A stretch of 64,000 nucleotides of DNA from Ardenticatenaceae bacterium (GCA_020634235.1 JACKCB010000001.1:744001-808000), one strand, 5' to 3'; positions 8,634 to 18,351 are shown, numbered from the stretch's first letter. The notes: generated by a model from the sequence alone, not told the origin. Translations and numbers: made by a program.

Positions 8634-11600
8634 ATGCGCCTCAAACAAATCGCCCTGCAAGGGTACAAAACCTTCGCCAGCAAAACCACCTTCAGCTTCG
8701 AAGAAGGCATCACCGCCATCGTCGGCCCCAACGGCAGCGGCAAAAGCAACATCGCCGACGCCCTGCGCTGGGTCCTGGGCGAGCAAAGCTACAGCACCCT
8801 GCGTGGCAAACGCTCCACCGACATGATCTTCGCCGGCGGCCTCAATCGCCCCCGCGCCGGCATGGCCCAGGCCATCCTCACCCTGGACAACAGCGACAAC
8901 TGGCTGCCCATCGACTACACCGAAGTCGAGATTGGCCGCCGCGTCTACCGCTCCGGCGAAAACGAATACATCCTCAACGGCCAGAAGGTCCGCCTGCGCG
9001 ACCTGCAAGAACTGCTGGCCACCAGCGGCCTGGCCGAACGCACCTACACCATCATCGGCCAGGGCCTCATCGACCAGGCCCTCTCCTTGCGCGCCGAAGA
9101 ACGGCGCGCCCTGTTCGAAGAAGCGGCCGGCATCAGCCATTACAAAGCCCGCCGCGCCCAAACCCTGCGCCGGCTGGAAGAAACCCACCACAACCTGGAA
9201 CGCATCCACGACATCCTCTCCGAAATCAACCCCCGGCTCAACTCACTGCGGCGGCAGGCCAACCGCGCCCGCAACTACGAACAGGTGCTGGCCGATCTGC
9301 GCCATCTACTGCGTATCTGGTACGGGTTCCAGTGGGAGAAGGCCAGGCGGGGACTGCGCCAGCAACGCCAGGTAGCCCACGATGCCGAAGCCGTCTGGCA
9401 GGAAAGCCGCCGCCGGCTGCTCGACCAGCAAACTCACATCGACCAGCTTCGCCGCCAGGTGCTGCAATTGCAGCGCCAGCTCAACGAGAAACAGGCCGCC
9501 CGCGAGCGAATCCGCGAACAAGGCGAACAAATCCGGCGCCGTGTCGCCGTACTGGGCGAGCGCAAAAACCTACTGGAGCGGCAGTTGGCCGAGGCCGCCC
9601 CGGAGCTGCCCCGCTTGCAGCAGCAGCAGGCCGAAGCGCAAGCTGCCCTGACAGAGGCCCTGGCCGGCCTGGAAACCGCACAGGCCAGTCTGGCCGAACA
9701 AGAGCAGGCGCTGCTGACCTTTGCCGCCGGCTATGCTGGCCAGCAGCAGGAAATCGACCACTGGACGCAGCAGGTCCAGCAGCTAAACAGCCAGTTCCGC
9801 GCCGCGCAAAACAGGCTGGCCCAGGCCGAAGGGCAGCTCAGCCAACTGCAAGAACGCCAGCGGGAGGCCTCCCCCGGCCGGGACCACACCGACGAACTGG
9901 CCCAACTCAACCAACAAATCACCCGGCTCAGCGCAGCGGCCGACAACGCCCAGGCGCGGGTAGATGACCTGCGCCGCCAGCGCCAGGAACTGCGCCGCGA
10001 CCAGGAGCAGCACAACCGGCAGTTGAAGGCCCTGCGCCAATCCCAGGGCGACAACAGCCGCCAACTAAACCAGATGAACAAAGAGGTCGCCGCGCTGGAA
10101 GCCCGCCGCGACCTGCTGGACCAAATGCGCCACAAAGAGATGCCAGCCCGGCCGGGGACAGCCCTCATCGGCCGGCTGGCCGGCCTGGTCACCATCCCGG
10201 CCATGTACCGCGCCGCCATCGAAGCCGCCCTGGGCGCTCGCCTGGGGGCACTGGTGCTGGGCGACGAGGCGGCACTGTGGCAGATGGTACAGGCCCGGCC
10301 GGGCCAACAGGCACTCGTAGCCCTGGTCCAAAACAGCATCCCAACCCCGCCGCCGCTGCCGCCCCCCCCGGCCGGGGCCATCGACTGGGCCGCCAACGTC
10401 GTCACCGCCGCTGCCGACTTGCAGCCGCTGGTGCGGTGGCTGTTTGGCCCAATCCTGCTGGTAGACCAGCCACGTACCGCCTACCAGCTCGCCCAAACCC
10501 TCCCGGCCGGGGGCATTGCCGCCGCCCATGACGGCTTCCTGGTCCATGCCGGCGGCCTGGTAGAATACAACCCCGAAAACCCCCAGCGCAGCATCCTGGC
10601 CCGCGAAGAAGCGTGGCGCCAGGCCCAACAAGCCCTGGACAGTCACAAGGCCGCCCAGGCTCAGGCCCAGGCGGAAGCCGACGCCCAGCAGCAGGCTGTT
10701 CGCGAGCAACAAACGGCTCTCGACAGGCTAAGCCAGGAGGAAAGTCGCCTGGGCCGCCTGGAACAGGAAGCCAGCCAGCGCCTGGCCAATGCCCAGCGCG
10801 ACCTGGATCGGACCAGGCAGCAGCAAGGCTTCATCGAGCGGCAGCAGTCAGCCCGCGCCGGCGAGCAGGCCCGGCTGGCCGCCCGCGTTGAGGAGACGCA
10901 GACGACCCTGGCCCAACACCAGGAGCAGGTCGCCCACCTGGAGGCTGCCGCCGGCCACGCGCAGGCGCGGCTGGCCGCCCTGCCCGTAGCCGAAATGGCC
11001 CAGCAGCAGCAAAACTGGCAGCAGAAGATCGATACCGCCCGCACCATTGTCTCCGGCCGGGAAGCAGTGGTCGAAAGCCGCCGCGCCACACTTAACCAGA
11101 TTGAAGGACAGCTCAACCGGCAGCGCGCCCGCCTACAAGACCTACAGCGACAGTATGCACAACTGAATCTGAGCCAGGAACAGGGTGAAGCCCAGCGGCT
11201 CCAGGCCAGCCTGGAACAGCTAGACCAGGAACAGATCCCCATTCAACAGCGCCTAAGCGACCAGCTAGACGCCCTGGCCCGCGCCGAGGATGAAACAACT
11301 GGCCTGCAAAAGCGCACCCATGACCAGGAAACGCATTACACCCAGGCCAAGATCGCCCTCAGCCAACAGGAAAACCACCTGGATGGGTTGGCCGAGCGCA
11401 TCCGCGCCGACCTGGGTCTGGTCGCTCTGCGCTACGACGAAGATCAGCTTGGCCAGACCCCGCTGCCCATCGCCGAGGTTGTCGACCAACTGCCCGAGGT
11501 GAACGAGCTGCCCGATGATATCGAAGACAGCATCCAGCGTTTCCGCGGCCAACTGCACCGCATGGGGGCGATTAACCCCGAAGCACCGGCCGAGTACGAA

Positions 11601-12179
11601 GAAACCCTGGAGCGCTCCGAATTCCTGACCCGGCAAGTGGATGACCTGCAAAAAACGGAGGCGCAGTTGCGCACCGTCATCGCCGACCTGGATCAGTTGA
11701 CCTCGCAGGCCTTTGCCCAGACGGTGGAACAGGTCAACGGCATCTTCGACGACATGTTCAGCCGGTTATTTGGCGGTGGTTCGGCCCGGCTGGTACTGAC
11801 CGATCCGGATGACCTGACCATCAGCGGCGTGGATATCATTGCCCAACTGCCCCGGCGGCGGCAGCAGGGGCTGGGCCTGCTCTCCGGGGGTGAGCGGTCG
11901 CTCACCGCGGCGGCGCTCATCTTTGCCCTGCTCAAGGTCAATCCACCCCCGTTCTGCGTGCTGGACGAGGTAGACGCCATGCTGGACGAGGCCAACGTGA
12001 CCCGCTTCCGCGATGTTTTGCTGGAGCTGCGGGAGCGCTCGCAGGTGATTGTGATTACCCACAACCGGGGCACGGTGCAGGCCGCGCAAACCGTGTATGG
12101 CATCAGTATGGGCAGCGACAGCGCCAGCCAGGTTATTTCCATTAAGCCAGAAGAGTACGTTAACGAGCATAATCGCTAG
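8634..12179 (+). CDS. smc: Chromosome partition protein Smc
   Basis: 1181 residues, normal for bacterial SMC. The N-terminal ATPase head has the Walker A loop GPNGSGKSN (residues 31-39). It is followed by the Q-loop region, a long Gln/Arg-rich coiled coil (about 170-500), a hinge (about 505-650, starting LIGRLAGLVTIPAMYRAAIE), a returning coiled coil, then the C-signature LLSGGERSLTAAAL (about 1081-1094) and Walker B FCVLDEVDAMLDE (about 1106-1118). Smc dimers with ScpA/ScpB extrude DNA loops and help condense and separate chromosomes; scpA and scpB are not in this window. The gene has its own promoter and ends just before a strong terminator, so it is probably transcribed alone. Confidence 0.97.
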   Translation: MRLKQIALQGYKTFASKTTFSFEEGITAIVGPNGSGKSNIADALRWVLGEQSYSTLRGKRSTDMIFAGGLNRPRAGMAQAILTLDNSDNWLPIDYTEVEIGRRVYRSGENEYILNGQKVRLRDLQELLATSGLAERTYTIIGQGLIDQALSLRAEERRALFEEAAGISHYKARRAQTLRRLEETHHNLERIHDILSEINPRLNSLRRQANRARNYEQVLADLRHLLRIWYGFQWEKARRGLRQQRQVAHDAEAVWQESRRRLLDQQTHIDQLRRQVLQLQRQLNEKQAARERIREQGEQIRRRVAVLGERKNLLERQLAEAAPELPRLQQQQAEAQAALTEALAGLETAQASLAEQEQALLTFAAGYAGQQQEIDHWTQQVQQLNSQFRAAQNRLAQAEGQLSQLQERQREASPGRDHTDELAQLNQQITRLSAAADNAQARVDDLRRQRQELRRDQEQHNRQLKALRQSQGDNSRQLNQMNKEVAALEARRDLLDQMRHKEMPARPGTALIGRLAGLVTIPAMYRAAIEAALGARLGALVLGDEAALWQMVQARPGQQALVALVQNSIPTPPPLPPPPAGAIDWAANVVTAAADLQPLVRWLFGPILLVDQPRTAYQLAQTLPAGGIAAAHDGFLVHAGGLVEYNPENPQRSILAREEAWRQAQQALDSHKAAQAQAQAEADAQQQAVREQQTALDRLSQEESRLGRLEQEASQRLANAQRDLDRTRQQQGFIERQQSARAGEQARLAARVEETQTTLAQHQEQVAHLEAAAGHAQARLAALPVAEMAQQQQNWQQKIDTARTIVSGREAVVESRRATLNQIEGQLNRQRARLQDLQRQYAQLNLSQEQGEAQRLQASLEQLDQEQIPIQQRLSDQLDALARAEDETTGLQKRTHDQETHYTQAKIALSQQENHLDGLAERIRADLGLVALRYDEDQLGQTPLPIAEVVDQLPEVNELPDDIEDSIQRFRGQLHRMGAINPEAPAEYEETLERSEFLTRQVDDLQKTEAQLRTVIADLDQLTSQAFAQTVEQVNGIFDDMFSRLFGGGSARLVLTDPDDLTISGVDIIAQLPRRRQQGLGLLSGGERSLTAAALIFALLKVNPPPFCVLDEVDAMLDEANVTRFRDVLLELRERSQVIVITHNRGTVQAAQTVYGISMGSDSASQVISIKPEEYVNEHNR

Positions 12180-12249
12180 GGCGGCGATAGGCCCGGCCGG
12201 GTATACCCGCATCCTCCTGCCCCCTGCCCCACTCCCATAACAAACATAA

Positions 12250-12289
12250 AAAGGCCGGGCCTCCTGAATTGGAGGCCCGGCCTTTCTTT
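12250..12289. terminator. Two-way terminator between smc and the SurA-like gene
   Basis: AAAGGCCGGGCCTCC (12250-12264) pairs perfectly with GGAGGCCCGGCCTTT (12271-12285) around the loop TGAATT. The stem is 15 bp, with a T-rich 3' flank on the + strand (CTTTA) and A-rich sequence on the 5' side, so it can stop transcripts from both converging genes. Confidence 0.9.
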
Positions 12290-12348
12290 ACCAGGACACA
12301 GCTACAACCGTAGCTCCATCCCAGTCACCTTACACTTGCGGAGTGCGT

Positions 12349-13713
12349 CTATGTACCGTCATCCGTGGGCAGCGGTTCCGGCGTTGGGATAACTTCCGTT
12401 GGAACCGGCGTCGGCTGAACCAGGAACTTGGGGTCGAGAATTGGCTGGCCCGGCACCCGCGTTCGCCATAGTGAGAGCAGCTCCACCGTCTCCGTATTAC
12501 GCACCGTCGTAATCAAGTCGCTCACCAGTTGGAACTTGGCATTGGAAATGGTTGTTTCCGCCACCGGCCGGATTTCGCGGCCACTGGCCATGGTAATAAT
12601 GAACTGCGACGGATCGCCCTCGGCCGCACCGGGCACTTCAATGACGCCACTGGGGGTGTTAATCGGTTCGTCGAAGATAGCGGCGGCGACATCCGCCCCC
12701 AGATTCGATTCATACTGCTCGCGTGGCCGCCACAACTGCTCATTAGCCGAAGCCGTGCTCTCGCGATTCGCGTCAAACGAGGCGCTGCGCACCGTATTCC
12801 ACACCGTGAGGAAACCATCTACCCCAATCTGCGCCAGGGTGGCATCAGCCTCTTCCTGCGTATCAAAGATCAGGAAATAGGCGCTGGCCTGTTCTTCTTC
12901 GGTAGCCACGCCTTGCTCTTCGCCCAGCGCTTCGGCCAGTTTCTCGCGGTACAGTTGGGCCTCAACGGCCGAACGGAAGGTCGCTTCGCTAACCCCCACC
13001 TTGCGGTAACGCCCCAACAGCGCATCCAGCGATTCCTGAAAGGATTCGCTGGATACGGGCGTGGCGGTTGGCAGTGGCGTGCCGGTTGGGCCAACCGTGG
13101 GGGTTGGCAGCGGGGTCTGAGTGGGCAAAGCTTCAGTAATAACGGCCGTGGGAATGGGCGTCAGCGACGGGGTGGGCATGATGGTCTGGGTGGGCGTGGG
13201 CAGCGGGGTTGGCGCTTCGCCACCATAGTAGCTGAACTGCTCACCAATGGCCGCGTCAATTTCGGCGCTGCTAACGGTAATATTCCGCTTGGCCGCTTCC
13301 TGACGAATTATCGTCTCGTCTACCATCTGTTCCAACACCAGGCGGCCCAGTTCCTGGCCATCTTGCAGCAATTGTATCTGTTGTCCATTAAACTGCTGCA
13401 CCAGGCCGACATCCCCGAAGCTTTCCAGTTGGTCTTCCATGTTGATGATGAACTGGGCGCGCTGGTAACGCACCCGGTCCTGCCAATCGCCCAACGCAAT
13501 CTCCTCGCCGCGCACGTTGGCCACCGGCTGATTGGGGACAAGGAGGTATTCGTTTACCAGGGCGACGCCGAATACCAGCAGGATGATGCCCAGCACAATA
13601 GCAATCACGATGCGTATCTGGCGCGATTGTTCCGACTGGCGTCGTGCCCGCAGCACTTCTTTGCGCGATTGGCGTTCGCTCTCTTCTGCTTTTACATTGC
13701 GCTTCTTAGACAT
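12349..13713 (-). CDS. Membrane-anchored SurA/PrsA-like peptidyl-prolyl isomerase protein
   Basis: 454 residues. A basic cytoplasmic N-terminus (residues 1-32, KEVLRARRQSEQ) precedes one membrane helix (about 33-55, IRIVIAIVLGIILLVFGVAL). Outside the membrane is a SurA-N-like chaperone domain (about 60-165), a Pro/Thr-rich insert (about 167-220, TPTQTIMPTPSLTPIPT) and a region with the order of a PpiC-like domain (VSSESF...ATEEEQASAYFLIFDT..). The isomerase part is degenerate, so chaperone activity is safer than isomerase activity. A Pro/Thr-rich tail ends the protein. It lies downstream of rpsR and faces smc. Likely role: folding of exported proteins. Confidence 0.8.
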   Translation of the reverse strand: MSKKRNVKAEESERQSRKEVLRARRQSEQSRQIRIVIAIVLGIILLVFGVALVNEYLLVPNQPVANVRGEEIALGDWQDRVRYQRAQFIINMEDQLESFGDVGLVQQFNGQQIQLLQDGQELGRLVLEQMVDETIIRQEAAKRNITVSSAEIDAAIGEQFSYYGGEAPTPLPTPTQTIMPTPSLTPIPTAVITEALPTQTPLPTPTVGPTGTPLPTATPVSSESFQESLDALLGRYRKVGVSEATFRSAVEAQLYREKLAEALGEEQGVATEEEQASAYFLIFDTQEEADATLAQIGVDGFLTVWNTVRSASFDANRESTASANEQLWRPREQYESNLGADVAAAIFDEPINTPSGVIEVPGAAEGDPSQFIITMASGREIRPVAETTISNAKFQLVSDLITTVRNTETVELLSLWRTRVPGQPILDPKFLVQPTPVPTEVIPTPEPLPTDDGT

Positions 13714-13789
13714 AGATGTTTGTTCCGGTCAACAACCCGGCCGGTAAGAATCGGGCAGCACCCAAACCCCGGCCGGGGAGAATGGCCAA

Positions 13790-14038
13790 CTACTCAGCCA
13801 CAAACGGTAGCAATGCCAGGTGCCGCGCCCGCTTGACGGCCACAGCCAGTTCACGCTGGTGCAGCGCACAGGTGCCGGTCTGGCGGCGCGGACGAATCCG
13901 GCCATGCTCGGTCACATAGCGGCGCAGCAGGTCATGATCTTTGTAATCAATGGTCTTCTTTTCCACACAGAAAGCACAAATCCGGCGGCGGCGGCGGAAT
14001 CGGCCCCGTCCACCTCTATCCATACTATCGTCATTCAT
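13790..14038 (-). CDS. rpsR: 30S ribosomal protein S18
   Basis: 82 residues with the S18 core CAFCVEKKTIDYKDHDLLRRY, ...GRIRPRRQTGTCALHQRELAVAVKRARHLALLPFV. The CxxC plus downstream Cys pattern suggests a zinc-binding form. The start was set at the ATG at 14038 because GAGGAG lies 7 bp before it; an in-frame TTG 18 bp upstream would swallow that site. S18 binds S6 on the platform of the small subunit, which matches rpsF lying upstream. Confidence 0.96.
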   Translation of the reverse strand: MNDDSMDRGGRGRFRRRRRICAFCVEKKTIDYKDHDLLRRYVTEHGRIRPRRQTGTCALHQRELAVAVKRARHLALLPFVAE

Positions 14039-14239
14039 GACAATCTCCTCAGGCAAATTCGTAACTTACTCTTCATTGCAGGACAGTCTTGGCGGCTTGC
14101 ACCCCCGGCCGGGGCAGGGCAAATGGGTAGGGCATTGGCAACTGGCAGCCCGGCCGGGAATGGCACAAACACAACAACATCAGCCATCCGGTCAGGCCGG
14201 ATCGACCGATCACGCTGCTAAACAAAACGTCGGCGCAGC

Positions 14240-14533
14240 TTATGCTTCCTTGCGGACCACCAGGTGACGCAAGACATCATCTATATACAGAATATCCCGC
14301 TCCATCTGGGCCAGGCGCGCCGGATCCAACTTCGCCTCATACAGGACGTAGTAGCCCTCCGTCTGGCGATTGATCGGGTAGGCCAGGGTGCGCCGCCCCC
14401 AGTGATGAGCAACAGGCTTGTCATCCTCGCCCTCACCATGGGTCAACATCCCGGCCACGCGCTCAATTAGCTGATTGCGGGGTTCTTCTTCTAGTTTGGC
14501 ATTAAAAACAAGGGTAACTTCGTACTCACGCAC
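14240..14533 (-). CDS. rpsF: 30S ribosomal protein S6
   Basis: 97 residues, normal for S6, beginning MREYEVTLVFNAKLEEE and containing RRTLAYPINRQTEGYYVLYEAKLDP, the central S6 motif. It starts at GTG with a strong AGGAGG about 10 bp upstream. The gene for S18 follows after 201 bp. In most bacteria ssb lies between them; here the gap has no ssb or other ORF worth calling, only two CCCGGCCGGG palindromes (14104-14113, 14149-14158). Confidence 0.97.
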   Translation of the reverse strand: MREYEVTLVFNAKLEEEPRNQLIERVAGMLTHGEGEDDKPVAHHWGRRTLAYPINRQTEGYYVLYEAKLDPARLAQMERDILYIDDVLRHLVVRKEA

Positions 14534-14638
14534 GTTGCGTATACCTCCTTTCCACGGAATTACTCTAGCGAGTTTTGCCCTTGACCCTAACTCAAGAGCG
14601 GAAAGCAGCGATATTCAATTGCTGCGCAACGGGAGTGA

Positions 14639-14666
14639 ATAATAGCACAAACAAGATTTTGCACAA
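14639..14666 (-). promoter_or_regulatory. rpsF promoter
   Basis: Read on the minus strand: TTGTGC (14666-14661), a 16-bp spacer and TATTAT (14644-14639). Transcription would begin near 14632, about 100 nt before rpsF. The leader is long enough for S6/S18 feedback control, but I did not identify a fold. It shares the 304-bp gap 14534-14837 with the divergent promoter at 14671. Confidence 0.55.
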
Positions 14667-14670
14667 CTGT

Positions 14671-14699
14671 TTCTGAACTTTGGATGAATCCCGTATAAT
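14671..14699 (+). promoter_or_regulatory. Promoter of the GH99-like gene
   Basis: A perfect -10 TATAAT (14694-14699) stands 17 bp after a weak -35 TTCTGA (14671-14676). The start would be near 14706, leaving a leader of about 130 nt before the ATG at 14838. The leader contains CCGGCCGG-type palindromes. Confidence 0.55.
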
Positions 14700-14837
14700 C
14701 CTTCTGGATCATCCAGCCGGATCCCGGTATGCTCCCCACTCAATAACCACCGGCCGGTATCTTACCATGAGCCGGCCAGGGCGCGCAGCACGGCGCTCCC
14801 AGGCCATTTTCTAACCACCAACGGACACACAAAACGT

Positions 14838-16661
14838 ATGAACCCTGTCGCCAAACGAATTAGCTGCCTGCTGCTTTGCCTGGGGCTGGTCTTTGTCCTT
14901 AGCCAGCGGGAACCTACCCCGGCCGGGGCGCAGGGGCAAACAAAACTGGTGCTGGCCTTCTACTACGCCTGGTACAATCCCGGCAGCTTCGGGCCGGGCA
15001 AGACCCCCTTTCAGCCACCCCAACCCTACTCCTCCAGCGACGCCGGCACCATCCAGCGCCAGGTCAACGAGGCCCGCAGCGCCGGCATCGACGGCTTTGT
15101 TCAGAGCTGGTATGGCCCCAGCGAACCATACACCAACGGCAACTTCCAAACCCTGCTCAACATCGCCTCGGCCAGCGGCTTCAAAGCCGCCATCGATTTT
15201 GAGCCGGCCGCGCTGTACAGCAGCCACGACGAACGCGCCGCCGCGCTGCGCTCGCTGCTAGACACCCATGCCAACCATCCCGCCTATTTGCGCGTGGACG
15301 GCAAGCCGGTCATCTTTTTCTGGGCCAACTGGCTCTACAGCGTGGACGAATGGGCCTACATTCGCAGCATCGCCGACCCTAACCACACCAGCATTTGGAT
15401 TGCCGAAGGGGGTAACTACCAGTACCTGGCCGTCTTTGACGGGATGCACCTGTACAACATCGCCTGGTCCGCCAACCCGGCCGGGATCAATGCCGGCGGT
15501 GCAGCCAATACCCGGGCCGCCGCCGCTACCTACGGCTCCTACAAATACTGGGTCGGTACCGCCATGCCCGGCTTCGATGACCGGCTGCTTGGCCGGGGTG
15601 ACGCCAGCGTCTACCGCGACCGCGCCGGCGGGGCCTACTTCCAGAACAGCTTTGCCGGTGCCGCCGCCAGCAGCCCCGACATGCTGATCATCACCTCTTT
15701 CAACGAGTGGCCTGAAGGCAGCAATATCGAGCCAAGCGTGGAGTTTGGCAACTTTTACCTGGACCTCTCCGCCCAGATGAGCGCCACCTACAAGGCCGGC
15801 GGTATCCCCGCCCCGCCCCCCCTACCTGCCCCCACCGAGGGGCCGCCACCCACCGATGGCCCCTCCCCCACCCCGGTGCCCACCAACACACCTGGCCCCA
15901 CAGCCACCCCCCTGCCCACCGAACCACCTACGGCCACCCCCACGCCCATCGCCAGCCCCACCCCAGACTTCAACGGCCGCATCTACTACACCGCCATCCC
16001 CGGTGACTCCTTCATGGCCATTTCAGACCGTTTCCAGGTCCCGCTGGCCGACATCTACCAGCTAAACAACCTCACCGCCGATTCGGTGCTGCTCGTGGGG
16101 CAAACGCTGCTGCTAGGATATGGCCCCACACCCGCGCCAACATCCCCCCCGGCCGGGGCGTTTAGCTTCGGCGTCACCACTTCCCCTACCCCGGCCAACG
16201 TTCGCCCCGACGGCGCAGTGATTTACATCGTTAAGGAAGGTGAGACACTGCTCGGCCTGTCCGACCGGCTGCAGGTGGCCCTGGAGGACCTGCTGCAAAT
16301 GAATGCGCTCACCACCGACAGCGTTCTGCTGGCCGGCCAGGTTCTCATCATCGGCTACCAACCCGCCCCGGATGCCTCCGGCGGCTCTGTGGACTTGCCA
16401 CAGCCCACGGCCAGCCCCACGCCCATCTTCGCCCCCACCTTATCGCCAACTTTGGCCCCGCCCACCCTGCCCCCACCCACCGTCGCCAGCGCAACCGAAC
16501 TGGCCAATGTGCCCGCCGTCTTTGCCAGCGCCACTCCCGCCCCCCCGGCCGGGCAGACCACCACTACCGACGACCCCCTGGCCCTACCCATGCTGGCCGG
16601 TGGCTTACTGCTGCTCCTGGCCGCGGCGGGCATTGGGGTTTATCTTCTGCGCCAGCGGTGA
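14838..16661 (+). CDS. Secreted GH99-like protein with two LysM modules and a C-terminal anchor
   Basis: 607 residues. A signal peptide (about 1-30) is followed by a GH99/GH71-like (endomannanase/WbsX-type) barrel (about 35-320): VLAFYYAWYNPGSFG, GIDGFVQSWYGPS, IDFEPAALY and the C-terminal IITSFNEWPEGSNIEPS, where the Glu residues match the acidic positions of that clan. A Pro/Thr linker leads to two LysM-like modules (about 384-430 and 460-505; YTAIPGDSFMAISDRF and YIVKEGETLLGLSDRL), suggesting binding to peptidoglycan or glycan chains. The end has a second Pro/Thr stretch, one membrane helix and the tail YLLRQR. It may trim mannan-type or capsule glycans at the surface; the substrate is not known. 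Confidence 0.82.
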   Translation: MNPVAKRISCLLLCLGLVFVLSQREPTPAGAQGQTKLVLAFYYAWYNPGSFGPGKTPFQPPQPYSSSDAGTIQRQVNEARSAGIDGFVQSWYGPSEPYTNGNFQTLLNIASASGFKAAIDFEPAALYSSHDERAAALRSLLDTHANHPAYLRVDGKPVIFFWANWLYSVDEWAYIRSIADPNHTSIWIAEGGNYQYLAVFDGMHLYNIAWSANPAGINAGGAANTRAAAATYGSYKYWVGTAMPGFDDRLLGRGDASVYRDRAGGAYFQNSFAGAAASSPDMLIITSFNEWPEGSNIEPSVEFGNFYLDLSAQMSATYKAGGIPAPPPLPAPTEGPPPTDGPSPTPVPTNTPGPTATPLPTEPPTATPTPIASPTPDFNGRIYYTAIPGDSFMAISDRFQVPLADIYQLNNLTADSVLLVGQTLLLGYGPTPAPTSPPAGAFSFGVTTSPTPANVRPDGAVIYIVKEGETLLGLSDRLQVALEDLLQMNALTTDSVLLAGQVLIIGYQPAPDASGGSVDLPQPTASPTPIFAPTLSPTLAPPTLPPPTVASATELANVPAVFASATPAPPAGQTTTTDDPLALPMLAGGLLLLLAAAGIGVYLLRQR

Positions 16662-16734
16662 AAGAGTGATGGGGTGCAGGAGTGAGAGGGTGATGGGGTC
16701 AGGTAGAACATGCAGCGCAAACGCGCCTTGCGCG

Positions 16735-18111
16735 TCACGCACTAATCAACGCCGCCTCAATAGCCTGGCGCAGGGTACGGCAGCCAATAACCTCTAACCC
16801 GGCCGGGTAATCCCCCACCCCTTTGCGCACCAGGTGCGGCACCAGGCAGCGCCGGAAGCCCAGCTTGGCCGCCTCCTTCAGCCGCGTATCAAGCTGGCTC
16901 ACTGCCCGCAGTTCGCCGCTTAGCCCCACTTCGCCAATACAGGCCATGTCGGCAAACACCGGCCGGTCCTTCACACTGCTGGCAATGGCCACCGCCACCG
17001 CCAGATCCGCCGCTGGCTCGGTGATTTGCAAGCCGCCCACCACATTCACAAACACATCCTTCTCATGCAGCCGCAGATTCACCCGCCGCGACAGCACCGC
17101 CGTCAGCAGCAGCAGCCGGTTATAATCCACCCCATTGGCCGTGCGGCGCGGGTTTGGGAACGTGGTGGGGCTGGCCAGCGCCTGCACCTCCACCAGCAGC
17201 GGCCGGGTGCCCTCCACCGGCACGGCAATGGTCGAGCCGGGCGCATTCACCTGCCGCTCGGCCAGAAACGCCTCCGACGGATTCAGCACCTCAACCATTC
17301 CCTGCTCCACCATCTCAAAAACCCCTACCTCGCTGGTTGCACCAAAGCGATTCTTCACACTGCGCAGCAGCCGGTAGCGGTGGAACGGGTCGCCCTCCAG
17401 ATACAGCACCGTATCCACGATGTGTTCCAGGACGCGCGGCCCGGCAATAGCTCCCTCTTTGGTTACGTGGCCCACCAGGAAAATGGTCACCCCGCTCTGC
17501 TTGGCCAGCTCCTGAAAATGGGCCGCACAGGCGCGCACCTGGCTCACACTGCCCGCAGCCGAGGTCATCTCCTCGTTGTGGGTGGTCTGGATGCTGTCCA
17601 CAATCACCAGCACCGGCCGGAGCACCTCAATATGCTCACGAATAACGCGCAGGTTCGTTTCAGTCACCAGGTACAGCGCCTCGGCCTGCAAATTCAGCCG
17701 GTCGGCGCGCAGTTTAATCTGGCGTACGCTCTCTTCGCCCGAAACGTACAGCACCGCACCGTGGGCATTGGCCACCAGCGCGGCCACCTCCAGCAGCAAA
17801 GTCGATTTGCCAATGCCTGGGTCGCCGCCCACCAGCACCAGCGATCCGGGCACAATGCCGCCGCCCAAGACACGGGCAAATTCAGCCAGGGGTACCGGCA
17901 GCCGGGCCACGCCGTCGGCCGTGATCTCATGCAGCCGCTGAGGAACGCTAACCGGGCCGCTTCTGCTGCCCCGGCCGGGGGCGGGCTTCTCCGGCTCTAC
18001 AATTTGCTCCACCATGGTGCCAAACTCCTGGCACTGGGGACAACGCCCCAGGAAACGTGGCGATTGGCGGCCACAGGATTGGCAGATAAAGATGGTTTGT
18101 GTTTTGGCCAT
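16735..18111 (-). CDS. radA: DNA repair protein RadA
   Basis: 458 residues from the ATG at 18111. The C4 zinc finger (Cys10, 13, 24, 27: CQSCGRQSPRFLGRCPQC) is followed by the RecA-like ATPase with Walker A GGDPGIGKST, LYVSGEE, VIVDSIQTTHNEE and the RadA-specific KNRFGATSEVGVFEM, then a Lon-protease-like C-terminal domain. RadA speeds branch migration during recombination repair. The ATG 9 bp upstream (18120) is possible, but AGGAAAGG is better spaced for 18111 and the protein then starts MAKTQT as RadAs usually do. It converges on the GH99-like gene. Confidence 0.96.
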   Translation of the reverse strand: MAKTQTIFICQSCGRQSPRFLGRCPQCQEFGTMVEQIVEPEKPAPGRGSRSGPVSVPQRLHEITADGVARLPVPLAEFARVLGGGIVPGSLVLVGGDPGIGKSTLLLEVAALVANAHGAVLYVSGEESVRQIKLRADRLNLQAEALYLVTETNLRVIREHIEVLRPVLVIVDSIQTTHNEEMTSAAGSVSQVRACAAHFQELAKQSGVTIFLVGHVTKEGAIAGPRVLEHIVDTVLYLEGDPFHRYRLLRSVKNRFGATSEVGVFEMVEQGMVEVLNPSEAFLAERQVNAPGSTIAVPVEGTRPLLVEVQALASPTTFPNPRRTANGVDYNRLLLLTAVLSRRVNLRLHEKDVFVNVVGGLQITEPAADLAVAVAIASSVKDRPVFADMACIGEVGLSGELRAVSQLDTRLKEAAKLGFRRCLVPHLVRKGVGDYPAGLEVIGCRTLRQAIEAALISA

Positions 18112-18317
18112 GGTCCGCATCCTTTCCTGGCAGTTGCCCCCCGGCCGGGAGGCTGGCCAGGGGGAAGATGACTATCTTGTTAGAGCCCGGCCGGGTAAAC
18201 CGCCGTACTCCCTAAACTGTAACCAACTTTGTTGACGAGTGCCAGACTCAGGGCGGAACGATGTCATGTAGAGCAAGTTTTGCTGCCCTGTGTCTGGTAG
18301 TTCATAGAAACTCAATG

Positions 18318-18345
18318 TTGAGTCGAAATCCGCATCTGCTATAAT
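18318..18345 (+). promoter_or_regulatory. Promoter of the surface-glycan operon, leaderless
   Basis: TTGAGT (18318-18323), 16 bp, then a perfect TATAAT (18340-18345). The GTG start of the next gene is at 18352, 6 nt after the -10, where transcription should begin. No ribosome-binding site can fit, so the mRNA would be leaderless. It probably drives the genes from 18352 to at least 21048. Confidence 0.75.
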
Positions 18346-18351
18346 CTGTCT

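Noticed and set aside
14039..14239. A displaced or truncated ssb between rpsF and rpsR
   Set aside because: Reading all frames gave no OB-fold-like peptide.
15788..15970. Tandem Pro/Thr codon repeats that resemble short DNA repeats or a CRISPR-like pattern
   Set aside because: They are coding linkers with irregular unit length and no spacers. Similar stretches at 13040-13210, 25200-25400, 35650-35900 and 45940-46160 are also linkers.
16662..16734. Two copies of TGATGGGGT between the convergent GH99-like and radA genes
   Set aside because: Only two imperfect copies and no hairpin with a T-run. Too little to call a terminator or an element.
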